Source: Saccharina japonica (taxonomy: Eukaryota; Sar; Phaeophyceae; Laminariales; Laminariaceae). From it: a stretch of 64,000 nt of DNA. The stretch spans positions 62,001 to 126,000 of the forward strand of contig MEHQ01004224.1 of the NCBI GenBank assembly GCA_008828725.1. Direction: 5' to 3'. Shown piece after piece: positions 1-10,362 of this stretch. The notes beneath the pieces were generated by a model, which did not search any database, was not told where the DNA came from, and worked only from the letters and a program-made list of their open reading frames with translations. The translations under genes and the position numbers were made by a program. How positions within the stretch are numbered: the first letter of the stretch is position 1; each line of letters starts with the position of its first letter.

Positions 1-3000
1 GTCCCCGGGTCATTGGAGTTGTAAGTGTATGGAAGGAATTCTGACCAGGGTATGGGATCATATCATCCTCGGGTGCGGCGGGACCTCGCCGTTGTCCCGA
101 GGGGCAACCCTCGCTGCGTGCTGGCCTTATGAACTCCAGCGCCCCCGCCAAATCAACAAGCCAGTGGTGGCGGGGTCACCACACCTTGCGGGGCGGTATC
201 GACCCGGGGGATATCCGTTTTCGTCTCCGCGTTGTTGGAGTTGTGAAGGTATGGAAGGATTTCTGACTCGGGGGATGGGACGTTATCATCCCCGGGTGCG
301 GCGGGACTTCGACGTTGCCGCGAGGGGCAACTCTCGCCGCACGCTGGCTCTATGAGGGCCAGGCAACCGAAAAATTGTAAATTTGCCTGTGGTATTGGGG
401 TTTCCACACCTTGTGAGGCGGTATCGACCTCGGGGATGTTCGTTTGCGTCCCCGGGTGGTTGGAGTTGTAAATGTATGGAAGGAATTCTGACTCGGGGAT
501 GGGATCATATCATCCCCGGGTGCGGCGGGACCTCGCCGTTGCCCCGAGGGGCAACCCTCGCTGCGTGCTGGCTTTATGAACTCCAGCGCCCCCGCTAAAT
601 CAGCAATCAGGCAGTAGTGGTGGGGTTTCCACACCTTGCGGGGCGGTATCGACCCGGGGGATGTCCGTTTTCGTCTCCGGGTTGTTGGAGTTGTAGGTGT
701 ATGGAAGGATTTCTGACTCGGGGATGGGACGTTATCATCCCCGGGTGCGGCGGGACTTCGACGTTGCCCCGAGGGGCAACTCTCGCCTCACGCTGGCTCT
801 ATGAGGGCCAGGCAACCGTAAATTTGTGAATTTGCCTGTGGTATTGGGGTTTCCACACCTTGTGAGGCGGTATCGACCCGGGGGATGTCCGTTTGCGTCC
901 CCGGGTGGTTGGAGTCGTAAATGTATGGAAGGAATTCTGACCCGGGGATGGGATCATATAATCCCCGGGTGCGGCGCGACCTCGCCGTTGCCCCGAGGGG
1001 CAACCCTCGCTGCCTGCTGGCTTTATGAACTCCAGCGCCCCAGCCAAATCAGCAATAAGCCAGTGGTGGTGGGGTTTCCACACCTTGCGGGGCGGTATCG
1101 ACCCGGGGGATGTCCGTTTTCGTCCCCGGGTTGTTGAAGTTGTAGATGTATGGAAGGATTTCTGACTCGGGGATGGGACGTTATCATCCCCGGGTGCGGC
1201 GGGACTTCGACGTTGCCCCGAGGGGCAACTGTCGCCTCACGCTGGCTCTATGAGGGCCAGGCAACCGTAAATTTGTGAATTTGCCTGTGGTATTGGGGTT
1301 TCCACACCTTGTGAGGCGGTATCGACCCGGGGGATGTCCGTTTGCGTCCCCGGGTGGTTGGAGTCGTAAATGTATGGAAGGAATTCTGACCCGGGGATGG
1401 GATCATATAATCCCCGGGTGCGGCGCGACCTCGCCGTTGCCCCGAGGGGCAACCCTCGCTGCCTGCTGGCTTTATGAACTCCAGCGCCCCAGCCAAATCA
1501 GCAATAAGCCAGTGGTGGTGGGGTTTCCACACCTTGCGGGGCGGTATCGACCCGGGGGATGTCCGTTTTCGTCCCCGGGTTGTTGGAGTTGTAGATGTAT
1601 GGAAGGATTTCTGACTCGGGGATGGGACGTTATCATCCCCGGGTGCGGCGGGACTTCGACGTTGCCCCGAGGGGCAACTCTCGCCTCGCGCTGGCTCTAT
1701 GAGGGCCAGGCAACCGTAAATTTGTGAATTTGCCTGTGGTATTGGGGTTTCCACACCTTGTGAGGCGGTATCGACCCGGGGGATGTCCGTTTGCGTCCCC
1801 GGGTGGTTGGAGTCGTAAATGTATGGAAGGAATTCTGACCCGGGGATGGGATCATATAATCCCCGGGTGCGGCGCGACCTCGCCGTTGCCCCGAGGGGCA
1901 ACCCTCGCTGCCTGCTGGCTTTATGAACTCCAGCGCCCCAGCCAAATCAGCAATAAGCCAGTGGTGGTGGGGTTTCCACACCTTGCGGGGCGGTATCGAC
2001 CCGGGGGATGTCCGTTTTCGTCCCCGGGTTGTTGGAGTTGTAGATGTATGGAAGGATTTCTGACTCGGGGATGGGACGTTATCATCCCCGGGTGCGGCGG
2101 GACTTCGACGTTGCCCCGAGGGGCAACTCTCGCCTCACGCTGGCTCTATGAGGGCCAGGCAACCGTAAATTTGTGAATTTGCCTGTGGTATTGGGGTTTC
2201 CACACCTTGTGAGGCGGTATCGACCCGGGGGATGTCCGTTTGCGTCCCCGGGTGGTTGGAGTCGTAAATGTATGGAAGGAATTCTGACCCGGGGATGGGA
2301 TCATATAATCCCCGGGTGCGGCGCGACCTCGCCGTTGCCCCGAGGGGCAACCCTCGCTGCCTGCTGGCTTTATGAACTCCAGCGCCCCAGCCAAATCAGC
2401 AATAAGCCAGTGGTGGTGGGGTTTCCACACCTTGCGGGGCGGTATCGACCCGGGGGATGTCCGTTTTCGTCCCCGGGTTGTTGGAGTTGTAGATGTATGG
2501 AAGGATTTCTGACTCGGGGATGGGACGTTATCATCCCTGGGTGCGGCGGGACTTCGACGTTGCCCCGAGGGGAAACTCTCGCCGCACGCTTGCTCTATGA
2601 GGGCCAGGCAACCGTCAATTTGTAAATTAGCCTGTGGTATTGGGGTTTCCACACCTTGTGAGGCGGTATCGACCTCGGGGAGTGTCAGTTTGCGTCCCCG
2701 GGTGGTTGGAGTTGTAAATGTATGGAAGGATTTATGACTCGGGGATGGGACCATATCATCGCCGGGTGCGGCGGGACCTCGCTGTTGCCCCGAGGGGCAA
2801 CCCTCGCTGCGTGCTGGCTTTATGAACTCCAGCGCCCCCGCTAAATCAGCAATCAGCCAGTGGTGGTGGGGTTTCCACACCTTGCGGGACGGTATCGACC
2901 CGGGGGATGTCCGTTTTCGTCTCCGGGTTGTTGAAGTTGTAGATGTATGGAAGGATTTCTGACCCGGGGATAGAACGTTATCATCCCCGGGTGCGGCGGG

Positions 3001-3400
3001 ACTTCAACTTTGCGCCGAGGGGCAACTCTCGCCTCACGCTGGTTCTATGAGAGCCAGGCAACCGTAAATTTGCCACGTGTTATTGGGGTTTCCACACGTT
3101 GTGAGGCGATATCGATATGGGGGATGCCCGTTTGCGTCCCCGGGTCGTTGGATCTGTAGATGTATGGAAGGATTTCTGACCCGGGGATGGGAACTTATCG
3201 TCCCTGGGTGCCGCTGGCTCCCTGACCCTTAGCCAATCAGTGACCAACTGATGGGGGTGGGTTTTCCATACCGTGCGGGGCAGTGTCGACCCGGGAAATC
3301 GCTGTTTTTGTCCCCGTTTGGTCGGAGTTGTAGAGATATGGAGGGATTTCTGATCCGGGGATGGGAGCATATTCTCCCCGGGTTTGGCGGAACCTCGGTG
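1..3400. repeat. GC-rich satellite array, block 1 (~225-bp monomers)
   Basis: Tandem monomers of about 225 bp run from the window edge. Each carries the same landmarks in order: ggggtttccacacctt, ggcggtatcgacccggggg, a Cccggg site, ggagttgta, atgtatggaagga, a second Cccggg site, then gttgccccgaggggcaac, which is a small inverted repeat. Two monomer types alternate. One reads tgtggtattgggg with an ATGGGATCATAT middle, and the other reads cagtggtggtgggg with ATGGGACGTTAT. Long frames cross the array on both strands only because the unit lacks stops, and I do not call genes in it. Monomers past about 2625 drift from the consensus. The left end lies outside the window. Confidence 0.93.
826..2621. 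repeat. 449-bp higher-order repeat, four near-identical copies
   Basis: The A+B monomer pair recurs with a period of exactly 449 bp, with unit landmarks at 826, 1275, 1724 and 2173. By eye these copies differ at only a few bases, for example cctcacgctgg against cctcgcgctgg near 1686. The monomers before 780 and after 2620 are clearly more diverged. This is the pattern expected of recent unequal exchange at the core of an older array. Confidence 0.9.
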
Positions 3401-3660
3401 GCTCTTTTCAGCACCGATGTTCTAGAAAGAGCCAGCAGCCACTGCCATGGATTTGGGCAACCAATCAGCTGCCAGAATAGTAATTCAAAATTTGGAAGTC
3501 AGCAGGTAGGCTGGCTAGATGGCTGCCAGAACTGTGTCGGGACTGCGCCACGGCCACGGCTCGGCGCGGCAAGGGACCCGGTGTTCTACGGGTGGCAGCA
3601 CCCAGCCTCCCTACCCATGGGGCGAGGTGGGGCTGAACCGCTCTGGATAGCGCTGCTCAA

Positions 3661-3691
<31 letters not shown>

Positions 3692-4010
3692 ATAGCAGCA
3701 TTTAATAATATAGATATCTGGCGGGTGTGGTGTTATCCTTCAGACGAACTTTTTCCTGTAACACTTTCAGAACTACAGTAACTGTAAAACTTACAAGCGC
3801 AAAAATCGGCGCGCTTCGCGCGCCTTATTTTTTCTTATTGGGCTGCGCCAAGCGAAGGCTGTAGATGGCGATCTATGTGGAATGACAACCGCTCCTAGAC
3901 AAATAGGTCTAATAGATCGGGTTTAACGAACTTGCTGAACCTCTTTACTCCCATTGGTGGACACGCTGGCTTCACGAACGTCAGCCCACAAAGCCAATCA
4001 GCTACGAGCC
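3400..4010. other. Spacer between the two satellite blocks
   Basis: No gene is supported here. The spacer holds a short (GACA)n microsatellite at about 3667-3690 and a perfect GC hairpin, gcgcgcttcgcgcgc, followed by a T-rich stretch near 3808-3838. A CCAAT-containing segment near 3990-4010 leads into the second block. The hairpin plus T-run resembles a bacterial terminator but has no gene in front of it. Confidence 0.6.
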
Positions 4011-6135
4011 AGTGATATTTGGGTTTCCACACCGCGAAACGCGAGCCGGGGATGAGGCCGTATCATCCCTGGGTGGTGCTGGCTTTTTTTTCGAGCGCCA
4101 GCCAATCAGCGATCGGTCGGTCGGGCTGAGGTTTCCACACCGTGCGGGGCGGTTTCCACCGGGGGGGTCGTTTTTTTCGTCCCCGGGTGGTCGGAGTTGT
4201 AGGTATACGGAGGCATTTCCAAACCGGGGATGGGGACCAATCGTCCCCGGGTGAGGAGTTGTGGATGCATGGCGAGATTTCCAATCCCGAGATGATACTC
4301 TGTCGTCCCCGGGTGTCTATGGCGTTGTATACGAACCCCAGCCAATCAGCGATCGGCCGACGTGGCTGGGGTTTCCACATCGTGCGCGGCGGTGTCGACC
4401 TGGAGAATATCTACTTTCGTCCCCGCGTTGTTGGAGTTGTACATGTAGGGAAGGATTCCCGAACCGAGGACGGGGCCTTATCGTCCCCGGGTGGCCCTGG
4501 ATTTATTTTCGAGCCCCAGAATATCGGCGATCAGCCGATCGGGCTGGGGTTTCCACACCGTGGGGGGCGTTTTTGACCCGGGGGGTCCTTATTTTCGTCC
4601 CCGGGTGGTCGGAGTTGTAGGTATACGGAGGCATTTCCGAACCGGGGATGGAGACCTATCGTCCCCGGGTGAGGAGTTGTGGATGCATGGTGGGATTTCC
4701 GATCGGGGGATAACACTATATCGGTCCCGGGTGGCGCTGGCTTTATTTCGAGCCCCAGCCAATCAGCGATCGGCCGGTGTGGCTGGGGTTTCCAAACCGT
4801 GCGCGGCGGTGTCGATCCGGGGGAACTCAGTTTTCGTCCCCGCGTTGTTGGAGTTGTGCATGTATGGAGGGATTTCCGATCCGGGGATGTGGCCGTATCG
4901 TCCCCGGGTGGCGCTGGCTTTATTTTTGAGCCCCAGCCAATCAGCGATCGGTCGGTCGGGCTGGGGTTTCCACACCGTGCGGGGCGGTTTCGAACCTGGG
5001 GATCGCTTTTTTCGTCCCCGGTTGGTCGGAGTTGTAGATATACGGAGGCATTTCCAAACCGGGGATGGGGACCAATAGTCCCCGGGTGAGGACTTGTGGA
5101 TTTATGTCGGGATTTCCGATCAGGTGATTATACGCTATCGTCCCCGGGTGGCTCTGGCTTTATTTCGAGCCCCAGCCAATCAGTGATCGGCCGTCGTGGC
5201 TGGGGTTTCCACACCGTGCGCGGCGGTGTCGACACGGGGGACCTCGGTTTTCGTCCCCGGGCTGTTGGAGTTGTAGGTGTATGGAGGGATTTCCGATCCG
5301 GGGATGGGTCTCTATCGTCCCCCGGTGGCGCTGGCTTTACTTCGAGCCCCAGCCAATTAGCGATCGGCCGGTCGGGCTGGGGTTTGCACACCGTGCGGGG
5401 CGGTTTCGACCCGGGGGGTCGTTTTTTTCGTCCCCGGGTGGTTGGAGTTGTAGTGATACGGAGGCATTTCCAAACCGGGGATGGGGAACAATCGTCCCCG
5501 GGTGGGGGGTTGTGGATTTATGGTGGGATTTACGATCCGGGGATGATACTCTGTCGTCCCCGGGTGGCTCTGACCTTGTATACGAGCCCCAGCCAATCAG
5601 CGATCGGCCGGTGTGGCTGGGGTTTCCACACCATGCCAGGCGGTGTCGACCCGGGGGACCTCGGTTTTCGTCCCCGGGCTGTTGGAGTTGTAGATGTATG
5701 GAGGGGTTTCCGAACCGGGGATGGGGCCGTATCGTCCCCGGGTGGCGCTGGCTTTATTTTCGAACCCCAGCCAATCAGCGATCGGACGGTGGGGCTGGGA
5801 TTTCCACACCATGCCAGGCGGTGTCGACCCGGGGGACCTCGGTTTTCGTCCCCGGGCTGTTGGAGTTGTAGATATATGGAGGGATTTCCGAACCGGGGAT
5901 GGGGCCGTATCGTCCCCGGGTGGCGCTGGCTTTATTTTCGAGCCCCAGCCAATCAGCGATCGGCCGGTGGGGCTGGGGTTTCCACACCGTGCGGGGCGGT
6001 TTCGAGCCGGGGGATCGTTTTTTTCGTCCCCGGGTGGTTGGAGTTGTAGAGATACGGAGGGATTTCCGAACCGGGGATGGGGCCCTATCGTCCCCGGGTG
6101 CGGCGGGACTGGGGGGTTCCCCCGAGGGGTAACTC
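4011..6135. repeat. Diverged satellite array, block 2 (177/240-bp alternation)
   Basis: This block is related to block 1, sharing ggggtttccacaccgtg, ggcggtgtcgacccggggg, ggagttgtag and paired Cccggg sites. The anchor agccaatcagcgatcgg recurs at spacings that mostly alternate between about 177 and 240 bp, for example near 4757, 4934, 5177, 5351 and 5591. The longer form carries an extra ~63-bp submodule (gagttgtggat, gatttccgatc, ggggat, cgtccccgggtg), so the monomer is itself built from ~60-bp submodules. Each monomer carries a CCAAT box. The last monomer runs into gttcccccgaggggtaac, as in block 1, and the array ends near 6135. Confidence 0.88.
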
Positions 6136-6139
6136 CCGC

Positions 6140-6955
6140 CGCGCGCGCCGCGGCCCCTGATTGGCCGAGGTCGGCTTGGGGGCCCGCCTCGACCAATGGG
6201 CGCCGGGCTCGGAAAACGCAGGGATGAAATGTAATCGTTATTATATTTTATCATAGCACACTAGGTACCGCACAAAACGGGTGGTGACCGGTTTTGAAGC
6301 GAAACGAGTAGCAATACAACGTTGGAGGAATCTCGTAACAAAAATGAAGCGTGTGTTTTTTTTTGTTACAGTAGTATTGTGATATTTGTCGGGTGAATAA
6401 TCCGTCCGTATAGCTTTTGTTATAAAAATCGAGAAACAATCGCGATTCGTGACAAAAAAGCAACATGATTCCCGAGCGAGCTGGTCAAGAACTGTGTTCG
6501 TGTGTTCGTGGTATGCGGTTGCTCGATACTCGATACTGGTTTCCCGTATGTGGGGGTTTCAGGCAAATTTTTAACGTCACGGGACAGCTCTCTGGCGGAG
6601 TTTAATTAAGCGAGCGAAGCCCGCGAAAAAGACTTAGGAAACCCTTCAGTTTTTTTTTTACTTTACCTGGGCGAATATGTAAGGACCTTTTGGTCTTCAT
6701 ATTAATAGTTACACGCTCCTTATATTTCCGTCTAGAGTGGTATGATTGTGCGTGTCTATTTGGTCGTCTATCTCCTCAAGACTGGCTTCGATTTCAAAAT
6801 GTTTTTTTGCGTTAGACGGGTGTGCGGTTTCCCAAGGTTTTATAAACCATGACTCTTCTGCGAACACAACCCAAAAAATAGATAAACAGGAGTGAGGCAA
6901 ACAAACAATAATAATAACAACAACAGGCGAAACAGCACGTGTGAGCACACGTTAC
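6140..6955. other. Array edge and AT-rich flank without a recognised gene
   Basis: The array is followed by a GC-rich stretch with two CCAAT boxes facing each other (ctgattggccg near 6158 and gaccaatgggcg near 6190). AT-rich DNA follows. I see no conserved coding segment here. Any further 3' exon of the neighbouring minus-strand gene would have to lie here, since its last recognised exon ends at a plausible donor at 6956. Confidence 0.5.
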
Positions 6956-7250
6956 CTGCCATGCGGTGATTCCGCCTGTGATTGTGAACGACCGTGATTG
7001 AGCTGGCGAGATGGGAAGCGGTGCGGTGACCCCCCAAGATCAACCCCAAAATTATGTGGTATGTTTCAACCCGATCAGTACCACGCGTCGAACGGTACGT
7101 CGGGAGGCCGAGCTTGGCACTGCGGCTTGTACAAACGTACATCGGCCGAAACTGCGGGGACGGATCGCTGAGGCATCCTTGCCCTAGGTGGACCCGAAGG
7201 TTGGCCACCGCTTTCTCTAAACGCGGCGTGAAAAAGGCTTCACCAGGAGC
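6956..7250 (-). pseudogene. C-terminal transposase-like block (GCLSDP...RGTDRVE..H)
   Basis: The minus strand encodes LFAPGEAFFTPRLEKAVANL, VHLGQGCLSDPSP, LGLPTYRSTRGTDRVETYH and ILGGHRTASHLASSI, then VVHNHRRNHRMAG before a GTAACG donor at 6955. Related proteins have 'GCLSDPP', 'LPLYRCxRGTNxvEGgvH' and a 'LRHN' ending. The Glu in RGTDRVE is the candidate third acidic residue. An Arg-rich end (HNHRRNHR) matches the family's usual basic end. The 5' boundary of this exon is not resolved. The block is in one uninterrupted frame. Confidence 0.65.
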
Positions 7251-7479
7251 AAAGAGCGTGCGACGAAAGAGTTCGAGTGAGTATAGGCTTCGCAAGCAGT
7301 TGTGTATTCAACAAACACCCGTCACTAGATACACAGGACGTCTGGCCGCAGTGAGGGGGGAGGCTACCTAAGTCAGGGGTCTTCCATCATACACGACACT
7401 GGAGGACGACAAACAATGGCTTGAATTTACAGTCGTATTCGCTTACCAGTGGCACTGTCTCGAATGGCCCGGAAGAGTG

Positions 7480-8060
7480 TCACCACTTCATCGTACCGCG
7501 GCAACAAAAATCTTCTCACCCGGAACGAGCCGTGGGGCATGCTTCAGGACTGTCGCTGCGTAGTTCTGGCGCAGGAACATCTGCACTTCCCACGGTTTCC
7601 AGGTGGGATGTTGCCTCGCTACAGCCAACGTCACGTCCTCCAGCACGCGGGGATGAACGATCGACAAAGCATTGGTGAGCGCATAGCAGAACGCCGGATA
7701 CGCCCCGTGTGTATTTTTCGCGCACTCCAACACGCGGTGCTTGGCATGCCAGAAGTCGAGCAACACCTCAGGCACGGGTACGGTCTTGCCGGCTGGTGTC
7801 GGCCGTGCAGTCTCGACAACAGTATCGCTTCCCGGTATGTGGTGCTGAGGCGGAGGTACTGGTGGCAGACGCACGTTCCTCTGGAGTACGGAATTTAAAG
7901 GGGGGGGTTGGGTCGCGGTGGTGAGCCTTTAGTGACCGCTCAAAATAATTGCAAGTGAAACGACTCAGCTGCTCGTGCGCGCCGCCGGCATCACATACAG
8001 CATTCCTGACGGTACAGCGGGGTTTCGCATCGACAGCGGGGTCTGGGGTCTCGTCGTGCA
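7480..8060 (-). pseudogene. LLDFWH block of the transposase-like gene, in several frames
   Basis: One frame reads AHVHDETPDPAVDAKPRC, then LSRFTCNYFERSLKAHHRD up to about 7860. A second frame carries TVPVPEVLLDFWHAKHRVLE, THGAYPAFCYALTNALSIV, PTWKPWEVQMFLRQNYAA and LKHAPRLVPGEKIF down to 7488. A third carries RYDEVVTLFRAIRDSATG, ending at a GTAAGC donor. 'LLDFWHAKHRV' corresponds to the LDxFHxxxR block that follows DNCC in related proteins. The frame changes near 7800 and 7490 could be lesions or unrecognised small introns. The first has no obvious splice pair. Confidence 0.55.
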
Positions 8061-8092
8061 CATGTGCCAGTCTACGCAGCGTTTGATCTCAC

Positions 8093-8461
8093 CGTATCCC
8101 AAAGCAGGCAGGCCTGTACACCCAGCGCCTCAAGCGTCAGTGCCCGTGTACCGTCTTCGCTAGGGTGAAGTGCAAGCGCTCCCGGAACCCGGATCTCTGT
8201 CAACATCACTACCACGCGGTCACTGAAAGTCCGTTCTCCGACGACCAGCCCAGTCCCCCCGAACGTCTGGGCCGTGCTGTAGTCGACGACAGTTCCCTCA
8301 GCAATGCACCGGGTGTTGGTCCTCGTGTACAGCCGTACGGCGGTACCTGTGGTGAGAGAAGCGACATCGGGTTGCGGGAGCACAAACACAGGATCCGCTC
8401 TTTCCATGACATGTCGGTGGAGTAGTGCTGCCGCGAACGCATCAACTCCGGCATAGATTAT
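8093..8461 (-). pseudogene. Exon with exonuclease motif III (YAGVDAF) and C-terminal extension
   Basis: The acceptor gtggcag precedes ATAATC. The join reads LKQ|IIYAGVDAFAAALLHRHV, which is motif III of the DEDDy class, with Tyr and Asp four residues apart. With motifs I and II this gives all five expected residues (D, E, D, Y, D). After the exonuclease comes an extension containing TAVRLYTRTNTRCIAEGTVV, GGTGLVVGERTFSDRVVVML and HPSEDGTRALTLEALGVQAC. I cannot name that extension. The exon is 369 bp with a possible GTGAGA donor after 8093. If unspliced, a stop follows within seven codons. Confidence 0.7.
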
Positions 8462-8634
8462 CTGCCACGACAGAAAGAGAAGAGGGGGTTGCTTGAGGGC
8501 GGGGGCACAAACGCGTTGTACTGTTTGTTTGTTGACGTATATCGTGGCCACCGATATCGATACGGTCGATTTCGCAGGGGAAACCAGTCTTGAACAAGAA
8601 GCATACTGACCTAGACTACCACACATGCAAGCAC

Positions 8635-8856
8635 CTGCTTGAGCGAAAGTATCTCCTGCTCCCAATCACTCATACGCACGCTGCCCTTCATCAAGAGTCG
8701 GAAGAGCAAGCTGGCCACAAGAGCGGCAAGAGACCTCTCCCCAACCGAGACTCTCAAGTGCTTCCCCGCTAGCACGCCGATATCCACCGCCCCCGTACCG
8801 TTGACCCCATAGTCCGCCTTGATCCGACCAATGTCAGCGGTCACGCCAACACCAGC
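8635..8856 (-). pseudogene. Exon with exonuclease motif II (AGVGVTADIGRI)
   Basis: A 222-bp exon, phase 0 at both ends, joins the previous exon as EADL|AGVGVTADIGRIKADYGV. It continues GAVDIGVLAGKHLRVSVG, SLAALVASLLFRLLMKGSV and RMSDWEQEILSLKQ. The 'AGVG...D...L..DYG' pattern is motif II of the WRN-type exonuclease, and 'K...R.SDWE...L...Q' is the stretch just before motif III. The acceptor AG at 8857-8858 lies directly against the end of an inverted-repeat element (8859-9108), which replaces the sequence where a branch point and pyrimidine tract would be expected. Confidence 0.75.
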
Positions 8857-8858
8857 CT

Positions 8859-9108
8859 GACGAATGCTACGATAGAGGTGCACCGTGTTTTGCCTTATAA
8901 GGGTGGTCACTTGAGGAGCTCCATACCTCACCCAAAAACCGATTTTGCAAAAAACCAAAAGTGCTACCCGACCAACAATCCCACGAGCTAGGTATACAAT
9001 CGCAAATATGGCAACACAAGAATGAAAGTCCGACGAGGTTGGGTTAAGGAGCCCGATCATTCAGAAAAAAAAACAGCCAAAAGTGCTACCTCTATCGTAG
9101 CACGCGTC
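8859..9108. mobile_element. T1 inverted-repeat element in the exonuclease-gene intron
   Basis: A 250-bp non-coding element. The ends are gacgaatgctacgatagagg and its reverse-complement partner tctatcgtagcacgcgtc. The interior has the family landmarks gagctcc near one end and ttaaggagcccgatcattcag near the other. It carries no transposase and is a MITE by structure. It fills the intron up to the last base before the AG of a splice acceptor. Confidence 0.85.
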
Positions 9109-9297
9109 GCCTGTGCAAGAGCGCAGGCCGGGTAGCGAATTAGAAGGGCGGAAATGAACAAGTAACAGCGTGATGGTGGTATACTAGCGAAAACTAGTTA
9201 GGTACGACAATTGTATACACGAAGTATAGTATACCTTGAAATAAACTGCATAACTTGCATATGCGTTTTAGGGGGTATATATTAAAAAGACCCTTAC

Positions 9298-9747
9298 CAG
9301 ATCGGCCTCCTCGTTTTCCACCAGCTCCTTCAGAGCCGTGGGGAAAACGCCTGCCTCGCGGCCCCCTCTAACCTTCAGGCGGAATGTGACGGTATAACCA
9401 TCAAAGCACGACAGCTGAACGAAGGCCACATTTCCCCGACCGCGCAACGACGGGACCCACTCGCAGTCAAACCCCAGGACTGGTCTGCTGCCAGGTATGT
9501 GGCGTGCAGCCTCAGTTGCGAAGTCCTTCAGCTAAGCACATGCGAAGGCTGAGTTTCTGCAACCTTCAGAGCGCACAACCATGACGTTGGGCATCATGTT
9601 GACGGGGAAGGTGAGGCGGGGAAGAGAGGAAGCTTGTTCCCCGGGAGCAGGCGCAGAGGGTACCTTGGCGTGGTCAGTGACCGATGCCGGCCCCAACGTC
9701 TCTTGCGAGGAAGTCCTGTCCATGCAGCAGTTGTCCGAAAATATTGC
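9298..9747 (-). pseudogene. Exon with the DNCC block and exonuclease motif I (GFDCEW)
   Basis: The acceptor ttgcag precedes GCAATATTT, giving AIFSDNCCMDR at the start, with the presumed second catalytic Asp in SDNCC. A low-complexity linker follows, then MMPNVMVVRSEGCRNSAF, a TAG at 9532-9534, LKDFATEAARHIPGSRP, then VLGFDCEWVPSLRGRGNVAF and VQLSCFDGYTVTFRLK. GFDCEW is motif I (Asp and Glu) of DEDD exonucleases of the WRN type, and 'NVAFVQLS' is its usual following strand. The donor is CTG before GTAAGG, in phase 0. The frame is the same on both sides of the TAG. The physical fusion of the DNCC block to the exonuclease start in one frame is the key evidence that both belong to one protein. 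Confidence 0.75.
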
Positions 9748-10001
9748 CTGCAACCGAAGGCGGGCAATGAATAATGTTTGGTGGCCTACAACAATATGCT
9801 GACCAACTCACGACAACAGACTTGCCTCACTCGAAACGTAAAAAACAAATATAACTAGACATACTGCGATATTTCCTTCTCCCCGGATGAAACATGCCCC
9901 AACGACTCGTAACAGGACCTGGTGTTGGTTCCGGCGTTCTGGAAATGAAAAACGTTCGATGAACCGCGCGACTGGAAAACCATTCCCTGTAAAAAGCGTA
10001 C

Positions 10002-10103
10002 CTTGATTTTCTCGAAGTTCAACATCTTGTAACGCCTCTGCAGAGCTAGGAGCAAGGGCTTGACCTCTTCCAGGGATCCAACGCTGACCGATGCCTTCGG
10101 AGC
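10002..10103 (-). pseudogene. Transposase-like linker exon (34 codons)
   Basis: A clean internal exon. The acceptor is cgccag before GCTCCG, the donor is AAG followed by GTACGC, it is 102 bp long, and both ends are in phase 0. It encodes APKASVSVGSLEEVKPLLLA followed by LQRRYKMLNFEKIK, the usual helix between the 'YHG..TV' and 'DNCC' blocks of this family. It joins the preceding exon as VAQ|APK and the next as KIK|AIF without disturbing the frame. Confidence 0.68.
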
Positions 10104-10362
10104 CTGGCGATGATTAAAACAGCAAAATATCAGCAACCGAACAAACAAGATAAATAGTACAACTAGGAGTCATCACCGCGGAAATATTGATAGTTTGCCA
10201 AAAGCAACATCTTCAAAACAGGACAGAGCCAGAAATACGAGGCGTTGGATGGGCTGTAATGATGCGTTGTACCGCGGTTTTATGCAAGACTTGGCAATGA
10301 ATATCAGATAATACTCGCGACTTCTCTGCACCGACATACATATGTACTACAGTAATACTCAC

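Noticed and set aside
826-2880. Long open frames (150-244 codons) on both strands across the satellite
   Set aside because: They repeat with the 449-bp unit, exist on both strands and show no protein motif. They result from a unit without stops.
3808-3838. Rho-independent terminator
   Set aside because: The hairpin and T-run look right, but the context is eukaryotic satellite DNA with no gene upstream.
1-6135. CRISPR array
   Set aside because: Units are ~225 bp without short identical repeats separated by unique spacers.
6840-6948. Extension of the last transposase-like exon as a hydrophobic Leu-rich tail
   Set aside because: It comes from an AAC/AAT repeat (about 6900-6930) beyond a plausible GTAACG donor.
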